From assembly GCA_018648945.1 (NCBI GenBank), contig JABGQJ010000006.1:1-36511 (forward strand): 36,511 nt of DNA. Reading direction: 5' to 3'. This DNA comes from Victivallales bacterium. Its GTDB lineage: Bacteria; Verrucomicrobiota; Lentisphaeria; Oligosphaerales; Lenti-02. The notes beneath the pieces are model-generated. The model was not told the origin of the DNA, made no database searches, and saw nothing but the letters and a program-made list of their open reading frames with translations. The position numbers and the translations under genes are program-made. Each line of letters begins with the position of its first letter. The first letter of the stretch is position 1. Of the stretch, positions 14,888-22,378 are shown one piece after another.

Positions 14888-16951
14888 ATGAAGTTACATG
14901 TTCTCACAGGGGCGGATGTCGGTGGCGTGCTGGAGCCAAACCCGGCTGGATTCACCGTGGGCCGCGGCAAGGATAATGACCACGAGGTCCCCGAGGAAGG
15001 CACATCCCGGCACCATTGCCGCATCGAGAAGAAACCCGAGGGTTGGGTTGTCGAGGATCTGGGCAGCGTGAACGGCGTGCGCGTGAATGGGCGCCGCATC
15101 CAGGATCGCGAATCGCTGCGGGACGGCGACGTCATCGATATCTGTGGGCACGAAATGCGAGTCGATCTTCCAGGTAGCGCGCTGCCGCCTGCCGTCGTCC
15201 CCCAGCGTGACGTGCCGCCTGCCGTCGTCCCCCAGCGCAACGAGCAAACGATCCCCGAGAGCATGCCCGACCAGGCCCGCGAGGCACTGCCGTGGGGGCG
15301 CATTTCCCTGCTGGCAGGCATGTGCATGCTCATCGCTGCCCTTGCCTTCCTGCTGCATACTGGGCCCAAGCCGGAAGGGACGGGAGAGCAAGCAAAGAAG
15401 GATGGGGAGCCCTCGGCAAAGGCCGCCGAAGCGCCTGCGGGGAACTTGGCGCCCGATGCCCTGAGCGACCAGGAACTGGAGAAGTTGCTTGACGACCAGG
15501 AGAAACTGGACGCAGCCAAGGGAGTAGCCACGCCCCTCCCTGACCCTCCCGTCGGGGCGGGAGGAAAGGCAGACACCACGACGCCCCCCACGGCCGCTGA
15601 TACACCGGCGCCCGGAGCCACGGATATGCTACTGGTGCAGAGCAAGCCAGCGGGAGCCACGGTATTCATTGACGAAGTGGAGAAGGGCACGACCCCCGCC
15701 GTCATCACCGGCCTCGCCGAAGGACGCCACAGAGTGATGCTCAAACTGCCTGGCTACCAGGATCTGCCGCGCCTCATCTATGTGCCCGATGTGCCTGCTC
15801 CGGCCCCCTATGTCCTCCGTCAACGACCGAACACGCTGTATGTCACGTCCGACCCGGCGGGGGTCTCGGTGGCGCGGGGCAGTCAATGGCTCGGCGTCAC
15901 TCCGGTCCTGCTGAGGGATCTGCCCACTGGGGAGATCACTCTGACTCTCGCCATGGCTGATTGCCCCCGGCGCCGAGAGAAGGTGACGATCAGCGCGGTG
16001 CGCGGCGAGCAACTGCAGATTGAGATGAAGCCCGAACTGGGTGACCTGACCATCGAGACCCAGCCTCCCGGCTGCCAGGTGTTGGTGGACGGGTTGCTGA
16101 TGGGAACCACGCGCGGCGAAGCGGCCGGTCCCGGCGCCAAAGGCACGTTGCGGGTGCCGAACCTGCTGGTCGGTGAACGCTCGGTGCAGGTCGAGCATCC
16201 CTGCGGTGCCATGACCGGCAGAAAGCTCCAGGTCACGGCAGGGGGCAACGCGGAATTGGCGATCCGGCTCTGGGTTCCCGACACGCGCGTGGTGCTACTG
16301 AACGACGACGTCAGGAACGGCATGCTGATCGAGCGGAACGAACAGGGAGATATCGAACTGGCCCTTTCCCCACGCCCCAAGGACAGGGCAAGCTACCTGA
16401 AGCCACGCATCCGGGAAGAACGCGCGCTCAGCGAGGCAGAGGCCCAAGAGACCTTCCTGAAAGTGGTGCAACCTGGCGGGGCGGCCGCAGCAAAGCCTGC
16501 CGGCAAGCCTGGCACAGGAGTCGATGCGCGCTGGGGAGACGAAGCCGACGGCAAGGACCCGCTGGGTGACGCGGCGGGCGAGCCCGCCCGGGATGATGAC
16601 CCCGCACCCGCCAGGAAGAGGGTGATCGAGGTGACGGAACTGGAACTGACCGAGGCCCTGGCCAAGGACACCAAGTTCGGTTTCCTTAGGCAGAATCACG
16701 GCAGGATGTTCGAGGTGACAGGGCGACCGTCCAGCATCCGGCGAGACGGATTGAGCGGCGTCGTCCTCTTTGGCCGGCGCATCCGCTGTGAGTTGTCCAA
16801 GAAGGAGTACACGGAGGAACGGAAGAAAATGGCATCGCTGGCCGAGTCCGGGAGGCGCCTGACCATCCGGGGGAAAGCCAAGGGCTTCGACGGCGACCGC
16901 CTGATTCTCAGTGGCTGCAAGCCAATATACCCCGCCGAGGAGGACAACTAG
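14888..16951 (+). CDS. FHA domain membrane protein with PEGA repeats
   Basis: The protein has 687 residues from ATG 14888, preceded by GGGAG. An N-terminal FHA domain (about 5-95) has the phosphothreonine-binding set GRGKDN, TSRHHCRI and GSVNGVRVNG. A membrane segment follows at about 138-158 (ISLLAGMCMLIAALAFLLHT). Three PEGA-type domains start near 248 (SKPAGATVFIDEV), 316 (SDPAGVSVARG) and 386 (TQPPGCQVLVDG). The last 110 residues (VTELELTEALAKDTKFGFL to the end) resemble a small OB-fold of the tRNA_anti-like kind. FHA would sit in the cytoplasm and PEGA outside, so the protein may couple a phosphorylation signal to the envelope. No Ser/Thr kinase gene lies in the window. It is divergent from the PHP gene. 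Confidence 0.85.
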   Translation: MKLHVLTGADVGGVLEPNPAGFTVGRGKDNDHEVPEEGTSRHHCRIEKKPEGWVVEDLGSVNGVRVNGRRIQDRESLRDGDVIDICGHEMRVDLPGSALPPAVVPQRDVPPAVVPQRNEQTIPESMPDQAREALPWGRISLLAGMCMLIAALAFLLHTGPKPEGTGEQAKKDGEPSAKAAEAPAGNLAPDALSDQELEKLLDDQEKLDAAKGVATPLPDPPVGAGGKADTTTPPTAADTPAPGATDMLLVQSKPAGATVFIDEVEKGTTPAVITGLAEGRHRVMLKLPGYQDLPRLIYVPDVPAPAPYVLRQRPNTLYVTSDPAGVSVARGSQWLGVTPVLLRDLPTGEITLTLAMADCPRRREKVTISAVRGEQLQIEMKPELGDLTIETQPPGCQVLVDGLLMGTTRGEAAGPGAKGTLRVPNLLVGERSVQVEHPCGAMTGRKLQVTAGGNAELAIRLWVPDTRVVLLNDDVRNGMLIERNEQGDIELALSPRPKDRASYLKPRIREERALSEAEAQETFLKVVQPGGAAAAKPAGKPGTGVDARWGDEADGKDPLGDAAGEPARDDDPAPARKRVIEVTELELTEALAKDTKFGFLRQNHGRMFEVTGRPSSIRRDGLSGVVLFGRRIRCELSKKEYTEERKKMASLAESGRRLTIRGKAKGFDGDRLILSGCKPIYPAEEDN
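15183..15237 (+). repeat. In-frame 30-nt tandem duplication in the FHA gene
   Basis: A 25-nt identical block occurs at 15183-15207 and 15213-15237, a 30-nt period. It encodes two copies of PPAVVPQR in the linker between the FHA domain and the membrane segment. Copies are nearly identical at the DNA level, which suggests a recent duplication. Confidence 0.9.
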
Positions 16952-16999
16952 CAGCTAGCTCGCCTCCGCCGAGAGCAGCGAGCAGCGAGGAGGGAGGAA

Positions 17000-19264
17000 G
17001 TGGCAGGAGGAACTCGCAAGCCGCCAAAATGGCTGCCGAAGGTCGATTTCTCGGCCCATCCGGCGGCGCTTGCACTCGGCTGGCTACTTGCAGGCCTGCT
17101 AATCGGCCTCGGAGATCAGGCCGGCCTGCGGGGCGCTCGGTCACTGGGCTTGGCCCTCGCCCTTGCCGCGGCCCTGTTCGCGCGCCCCCATCGTCTTCGC
17201 TGGCTGGCCTTGCTGGCGCTGGGGGGCGCGGCTTCGGTCCGGTTGCACATGGCGGCGCCCTGGCGCACCTACCCGGAGCGACTGCCCCGTCGGGTGTGCC
17301 GGGTCTGGCTGCGCGGGGTGGCCGTGACCCCCGCGAGCCCTGGCGAGGCGCACTCCCGGATCGAGTTGCGCGTGCGCAGCATGCGCACCTGGGCGGAGGA
17401 TTCCTGGCTGCCGTGTCGCGGTACCGTTCTGGTGGAGCTTCCCAGGGACACGGCCACCCCGTCCTACGGCGAATTGCTGGAGATAGCCGGTGCCATCGGC
17501 CCCATCTCCGAGCACCCCGACGATGCCCTGTTCAACTATGCGCGCTACCTCTGGAAGCGCGGGATCGTGGACAGGGTCAGGGCAGAGACGGTCGTGACGA
17601 CCGGCCACGACCGGTGGCGCTGGCCGCTGGCCGCCGCCTATGGCTCGCGGGCCTACCTGGCAAAGGCTCTCGCTCGCGGCATTCCCGATCCGGAAGACCA
17701 GGCGGTACTGCAGGCGATGGCGCTAGGCTACCGGCAACGCCTGCCGACCGAGACCCGGGAGCGGTTCCTGAAGAGCAGCGCGATCCACGTCTTCGCGATC
17801 TCCGGTCTGCACGTGGGCATTGTGGCCATGTTGTGTGGTTGGGCGCTTGTCCTCTTCGGCGTGCCGTTTCGTCTCCGCAGCCTTTTGCTGATTCCAGTAG
17901 TGGGCGCCTATGTTTTCATGTGCGGTGCCCACGCCTCGGCAGTGCGGGCTTGGCTGATGCTCTCCTGCTGGTGGGGTTCGCAGATGCTGCAGCGGCCGCG
18001 AGTGCCGCTGAACACGGTGGCGGTGGCCGCCCTGCTCGCCCTGCTCTGGCGCCCCTTGGCGCTGCTGGAAACAGGCTTCCTCTTCTCCTTCGTAGTGGTG
18101 ACTGTTCTGATCGTGGGCTGGCCCTTGGTATCGGATCTCGCCCGCACTCTGGGCGAGCGCTGTTGGTGGTTGCCCACGTCGGTCGGACGGCGGTCCACCG
18201 AACGCTGGCGGCGGCTCCCCACCCGTTCCCTGGCGGTGTCCTGCCTGGCCTGGACGGGCAGTGCGGGCATGGTTGCCTTCAGCAACGGCCTGCTCGTCCC
18301 TGCCAGTATCGTTCTCAACCTTGGCGTGGTCCTGCTCTGCACGGCTCTGCTCAGCGTGGCAACGGCCAAGATCGCGGTCTCCATTCTCGGTTGGCGCCTC
18401 CTTGAGCGCACGTCAGCCTGGACCTTGGGCGCCCTGAGCCAGTGCCTGCGCGCCTTGACCGAGGGTGCCGATCTGCCTGGCGCAAGCTTCCGCATCTGCC
18501 CACTGCCCGCATGGCTAGCGATCATCTATTACGGCCTGCTGCTCGCCGCCCTTGGCCGCCAACGACGACAAGGCTGGCGCATCGCGCTCCTCGGGGCCAG
18601 CGCCCTCGCTCTGCTCGCGCCAACGCTTCGTCAACAGTTGACCTGGCCCGAGGACCAGGTATTGGCGGGCGATGGGGGCACCGTGCCTGCGGCGCTGCTG
18701 GTCAGGCCAAGGGGAGTGCCGCCAATCCTCCTCAATACCGGAGGCAGCGCCAGCTCGCGTCGCGTGCGGACCATCCTGGAGCGCTCCGGCACGCGGGAAC
18801 TGGAGGCGATGGTGTTCAGCGCAGGACACCGAGATGCCTGTGCCGGCAGCGCGCCCATCCTGGCACGGTGGCCGGTACGGACCCTGGTGGTACCGGCAAA
18901 CTACCGACGGTCCAGAGTCCTTGACAGGTTGGTCCAGCAACAGCAAGCTCAAGGGAGGCGGGTGCGGATTCTGGCAGGCGGCGCGCGAGCCGTTCGCCTC
19001 GGTCGGCGGCGCCTGCAGTTCGTCGGCAAGGGGAATGCACAGCGCTTCCGCCTGTTCCTCGCCCCGGCCCCCGCTGGCCGGGCCGGACTGGAACTGGGCA
19101 CAACCCCGCTGGGCGCCGTTTTCGTGGACCTGCCAGGACAACCCGGAGACGAACGATGGACCGCGCCACGCACAAGCGAACCGGTGCGCTTGCGCGTCAG
19201 GCCGGATCGCCAACCCCAAGGCCATGCAGAAGGGGGCCTCCGCTTGCTTTCCCCGCCTCCCTAG
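17000..19264 (+). CDS. comEC: ComEC/Rec2-family DNA-uptake channel with degenerate C-domain
   Basis: The protein has 754 residues from GTG 17000, directly behind an AGGAGGGAGG purine stretch. Two N-terminal membrane segments are followed by an OB-like soluble region (about 95-200). The competence domain begins near 230; HVFAISGLHVGI (about 263-274) is the hallmark of ComEC, followed by many membrane helices. The C-terminal part (about 555-720) aligns with the metallo-beta-lactamase-like nuclease domain: LAGDGGTVPAALLV for the DVGQGD strand and ILLNTGGS for ILIDTGG. The metal motif HxHxDH is replaced by SAGHRDAC. ComEC transports single-stranded DNA across the inner membrane. Transport may persist here while nuclease activity is lost. 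No other competence genes lie nearby. Confidence 0.9.
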   Translation: MAGGTRKPPKWLPKVDFSAHPAALALGWLLAGLLIGLGDQAGLRGARSLGLALALAAALFARPHRLRWLALLALGGAASVRLHMAAPWRTYPERLPRRVCRVWLRGVAVTPASPGEAHSRIELRVRSMRTWAEDSWLPCRGTVLVELPRDTATPSYGELLEIAGAIGPISEHPDDALFNYARYLWKRGIVDRVRAETVVTTGHDRWRWPLAAAYGSRAYLAKALARGIPDPEDQAVLQAMALGYRQRLPTETRERFLKSSAIHVFAISGLHVGIVAMLCGWALVLFGVPFRLRSLLLIPVVGAYVFMCGAHASAVRAWLMLSCWWGSQMLQRPRVPLNTVAVAALLALLWRPLALLETGFLFSFVVVTVLIVGWPLVSDLARTLGERCWWLPTSVGRRSTERWRRLPTRSLAVSCLAWTGSAGMVAFSNGLLVPASIVLNLGVVLLCTALLSVATAKIAVSILGWRLLERTSAWTLGALSQCLRALTEGADLPGASFRICPLPAWLAIIYYGLLLAALGRQRRQGWRIALLGASALALLAPTLRQQLTWPEDQVLAGDGGTVPAALLVRPRGVPPILLNTGGSASSRRVRTILERSGTRELEAMVFSAGHRDACAGSAPILARWPVRTLVVPANYRRSRVLDRLVQQQQAQGRRVRILAGGARAVRLGRRRLQFVGKGNAQRFRLFLAPAPAGRAGLELGTTPLGAVFVDLPGQPGDERWTAPRTSEPVRLRVRPDRQPQGHAEGGLRLLSPPP

Positions 19265-19306
19265 CCTACACTTCCGGTTCATCCCGACCATACGGAGAAA
19301 CCACCC

Positions 19307-20353
19307 ATGGGCGAGGCTACGGCCAACGAGATTCTGCTGCGGATCGAGGGAATGCGAACCTGGTTCCCGATCAAGCGCGGGGTGCTGGCTCGCACGGTTG
19401 GGCACGTGAAGGCCGTGGACGATGTCTCTCTGGAGATCCGGCGGGGAGAGACGCTGGGGCTCGTGGGCGAATCAGGGTGCGGGAAGACCACGCTGGGGCG
19501 AACGCTGCTGCGGCTCGAGGAGCCGACGGCAGGCAAAGCCTGGTTTGACGGCAACGAGCTGTTTGCCCTGGACGAGCGCCAGATGCGGCCCTTGCGCCGC
19601 CGCCTGCAGATGGTCTTCCAGGATCCCTACGCTTCGCTCAACCCCCGCATGACGGTGCTGGACATCCTCACTGAGGCGATGGCCTTCCACAAACTGTTGC
19701 GCGGGTCGCGCGAGGAAGCTGCCGTACAGCTGCTGGGGGAAGTGGGGATGGACGCCGGCACACTGCACCGCTACCCGCATGAGTTCTCGGGCGGGCAGCG
19801 CCAGCGCATCAGCATCGCGCGAGCGCTCTCCCTGAGTCCCGAGTTCCTCGTCTGCGACGAAGCGGTCAGCGCCCTGGACGTGTCGGTCCAGGCACAGGTG
19901 ATCAATTTGCTGATGGATCTGCGCGAGGCCCGGGGGCTGTCCTACCTCTTCATCTCCCACGACCTCAGCGTGGTTCGGCACATCTCCCATCGCGTGGCGG
20001 TCATGTACCTGGGCCGGATCGTGGAGACCGGACCAGCCGAGGCAGTGATCGACCAGCCGCTGCACCCCTACACGCAGGCCCTAGTGTCCGCGATCCCGAC
20101 CCCGGGGCGTGAGCGACCCAAACGAATCGTGCTCTCCGGCGAACTGCCGTCACCCGCCAATCCCCCCGCAGGCTGTCCCTTCCACACCCGCTGTCCGGAG
20201 GCCATGGAGGTCTGTCGCAAGCAATTCCCCGCTCTGCATCGCCAGGGCGAGCGAACCGTGCATTGCCACCTCTGCCTGTCCTCCCAGGCCTCTTCGGTCG
20301 CTACGGCAGGCAACTCCGTTCCAGGCCCAGCAAAGAATGTGATGAAAACGTAG
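19307..20353 (+). CDS. Oligopeptide/dipeptide ABC transporter ATPase (OppF/DppF type)
   Basis: The protein has 348 residues from ATG 19307, 9 nt behind GGAGAAA. It is a complete ABC ATPase: Walker [10 protein letters not shown] (about 54-62), Q-loop [13 protein letters not shown], signature [16 protein letters not shown] (about 159-174), Walker [13 protein letters not shown], and H-loop ISHDL. The OppF/DppF-specific tail includes [12 protein letters not shown] (about 252) and the Cys pattern [14 protein letters not shown] (about 290) seen in peptide importers. It energises uptake of oligopeptides or nickel through two permeases and a binding protein. None of these partners is adjacent, so it is an orphan or serves a distant operon. 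A hairpin 12 nt after its stop suggests the transcript ends there. Confidence 0.92.
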   Translation: MGEATANEILLRIEGMRTWFPIKRGVLARTVGHVKAVDDVSLEIRRGETLGLVGESGCGKTTLGRTLLRLEEPTAGKAWFDGNELFALDERQMRPLRRRLQMVFQDPYASLNPRMTVLDILTEAMAFHKLLRGSREEAAVQLLGEVGMDAGTLHRYPHEFSGGQRQRISIARALSLSPEFLVCDEAVSALDVSVQAQVINLLMDLREARGLSYLFISHDLSVVRHISHRVAVMYLGRIVETGPAEAVIDQPLHPYTQALVSAIPTPGRERPKRIVLSGELPSPANPPAGCPFHTRCPEAMEVCRKQFPALHRQGERTVHCHLCLSSQASSVATAGNSVPGPAKNVMKT

Positions 20354-20674
20354 CTCGGCGTTTGCTTTGCTCTGGGGAGTGGAGCAAAGTACGCGTTCGC
20401 GTGTGGCTTGGGTCCCTCGGTAGCGTCCGCCCCAGACTCGCTTGCTGCAGCGCGATGTTTTTGCCGTTCAAAGCGGGAACCATGGCGTCGAGCGGGGGTC
20501 AAGCACAGATCCGTCTGTCTTTTTCCGAAAGGATGGAGTTGCTGGGCTGGTTTGGTGATCGAGCCTGGACCCGCCACTCCCGCGCCATCCCGGACGGCAC
20601 ACAGCATCCATGTCCCACCGCTGCCCCGCATGATGCGTGGCGGAAGTTGAGCAACATTAGGAGCAATAGAAGGC
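20354..20674. other. 321-bp intergenic region before the Gld-type operon
   Basis: Apart from the hairpin near its start I see no gene, tRNA or clear promoter. The short open frames here have no ribosome binding site or protein-like composition. AGGAG (20659-20663) lies at the end, upstream of the ATPase start. This stretch must contain the operon promoter, but no good -35/-10 pair is visible. Confidence 0.5.
20365..20389 (+). terminator. Hairpin after the OppF-type gene
   Basis: CTTTGCTC (20365-20372) and GAGCAAAG (20382-20389) form a perfect 8-bp stem with a 9-nt loop, extendable by a G-T and a T-A pair. It begins 12 nt after the stop codon. There is no T-run, so Rho-independent termination is possible but not typical. 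Confidence 0.4.
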
Positions 20675-21619
20675 ATGATAACGGCTGAGAACGTTACCAA
20701 ATGGTTTGGCCGCACTCTTGCCGTCGACGATGTCTCGTTCCAAGTTGAACGGGGAGAAGTGCTAGGCTTCCTCGGCCCCAACGGTGCCGGGAAATCGACG
20801 ACGATGCGAGTGATCACCGGCTTCCTGCCCGCTTCCGGCGGCACGGTCAAAGTCGGCGGCTTCGACATAGACCAGGAGCCCTTGCAGGCGAAGGCGCTCA
20901 TCGGCTATCTGCCGGAGAACGCACCCGCCTACCCCGAGATGACGGTGGAGGGCTTCCTCCGCTTCGCCGCTGCCGTGCGCGGCTTCCGCGGCGCGGCCAA
21001 GGCGGAGGCGGTGGAACGCGCCATCCGCACCTGCTTCCTGGAGCGCGTCCGGCACCAAATTGTCGAGACGCTCTCCAAGGGCTACCTGCACCGCACCTGC
21101 TTCGCCCAGGCTATTCTCCACGATCCGCCCGTCCTCGTCCTGGACGAGCCGACCGATGGTCTGGACCCCAATCAGAAGCACGAAGTTCGTGATCTGATCA
21201 AGGAAATGGGCAAGGAGAAGGCCATCATCGTCTCCACCCACATCCTCGAAGAGGTCGAGGCGATCTGCACCCGCCTGATCATCGTGGACCGCGGCAAGCT
21301 GGTCTTCAACGGTACGCCGCGCGAACTGCGCGCCAAGGGCAAGACTGCCGGCTCGCTCCTCGTCCGCGTGCTCGGCGCAGAGCCGGGCGAATTGGTGGCC
21401 AAGCTCAAGGAGACACACGGAGCCAAAGGAGTCGAGGTGGTGCCGGATGGCGAAGGCGTCTGCTGCCGGGTCAGCGGCAAACCGGACTCCTCTGCCCTGG
21501 CCCAAGCCGTGCTTGGAGCGGGCTGGAAACTCGCCGAACTGTCGGTCGATAGTGGCCGCATGGATGATGTCTTCCGGGAGATCACCATCCCAGACACGGT
21601 TCCGGAGGCCGCCGAATGA
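20675..21619 (+). CDS. ABC transporter ATPase, GldA-like
   Basis: The protein has 314 residues from ATG 20675, with AGGAG upstream. Walker A GPNGAGKST is at 34-42, Walker B is VLVLDEPTDGLDPNQ, and the H-loop is VSTHIL. The signature region reads LSKGYLHRT instead of the LSKGYRQRV common in this family, a change in the residues after the Gly. The C-terminal domain of about 80 residues is usual for GldA/ABC-2 exporters. It is the first gene of a four-gene operon and overlaps the permease by ATGA (21616-21619). The family powers gliding-associated or polysaccharide/lipoprotein export systems in Bacteroidota and occurs widely in PVC bacteria, where the substrate is unknown. Confidence 0.9.
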   Translation: MITAENVTKWFGRTLAVDDVSFQVERGEVLGFLGPNGAGKSTTMRVITGFLPASGGTVKVGGFDIDQEPLQAKALIGYLPENAPAYPEMTVEGFLRFAAAVRGFRGAAKAEAVERAIRTCFLERVRHQIVETLSKGYLHRTCFAQAILHDPPVLVLDEPTDGLDPNQKHEVRDLIKEMGKEKAIIVSTHILEEVEAICTRLIIVDRGKLVFNGTPRELRAKGKTAGSLLVRVLGAEPGELVAKLKETHGAKGVEVVPDGEGVCCRVSGKPDSSALAQAVLGAGWKLAELSVDSGRMDDVFREITIPDTVPEAAE

Positions 21620-22362
21620 AAGCTCTTAGAAATACGTGGACCATCGCCAAACGAGAGCTTGCCGGCTACTTCGCATCGCCGGTAGCCTACGTTTTCATCA
21701 TCATCTTCCTGTTGCTCAGCGGGTTCTTCACCTTCATGCTTGGCCAGTTCTTCGCCCGAGGCGAGGCCAGCCTGGGATCCTTCCTGATGTGGCATCCGTG
21801 GCTGTACATGTTCCTCGTCCCGGCCGTGGGCATGAGGCTCTGGGCCGAGGAGCGCCGGTCGGGCACGTTCGAACTGCTCTTCACCATGCCGATCTCTTCC
21901 GGCCAGGCCATTGTGGGGAAATTCCTCGCGGGGTGGCTGTTCCTCGGCATCGCTCTGGTGCTCACCTTCCCGATTGTGTGCACGGTCAACTACTTGGGCG
22001 ATCCGGATTGGGGAGCCATGTTCTCCGGCTACTTGGGTAGCTTCCTCACCGCCGGTACCTTCCTGGCCATCGCCAGCATGACCTCGGCGATGACCCGCAA
22101 CCAAGTGGTCAGCTTCATCACCTCGGTGGTCATCTGCCTGCTGCTGATCCTGTCTGGATGGCCGCCGGTCACCAACCTGATCCTTGCCTGGGCGCCCTGG
22201 AACTGGCTGGTCGAGGCCGCCGCCGCCGTCAGTGTGATGACCCACTTCGACAGCCTGCAACGCGGCCTGATCGATCTACGCGACGTGCTCTATTTTGCCA
22301 GCATCGCGGTCTTCGCCCTGTTGGGAACCGGCATCATTCTCAGAAGCCGGCGTGGAGCCTAG
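21616..22362 (+). CDS. ABC-2 type permease, GldF-like
   Basis: The protein has 248 residues; its ATG overlaps the ATPase stop. Six membrane segments are visible, starting with PVAYVFIIIFLLLSGFFTFM after an N-terminal amphipathic stretch (WTIAKRELAGYFASP) typical of GldF. WAEERRSGTFELLFTMPIS is the conserved cytoplasmic loop that contacts the ATPase. Later segments include FLGIALVLTFPIVCTV and SFITSVVICLLLILSGW. It forms the membrane channel with the adjacent ATPase. The following gene encodes the GldG-like partner, as in the Gld gene order. Confidence 0.9.
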   Translation: MKALRNTWTIAKRELAGYFASPVAYVFIIIFLLLSGFFTFMLGQFFARGEASLGSFLMWHPWLYMFLVPAVGMRLWAEERRSGTFELLFTMPISSGQAIVGKFLAGWLFLGIALVLTFPIVCTVNYLGDPDWGAMFSGYLGSFLTAGTFLAIASMTSAMTRNQVVSFITSVVICLLLILSGWPPVTNLILAWAPWNWLVEAAAAVSVMTHFDSLQRGLIDLRDVLYFASIAVFALLGTGIILRSRRGA

Positions 22363-22378
22363 GAGGATGGCCAAACAT

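Noticed and set aside
14812..15744. Upstream extension of the PHP gene
   Set aside because: The frame is open but antisense to the FHA domain; the PHP family starts near ATG 14811.
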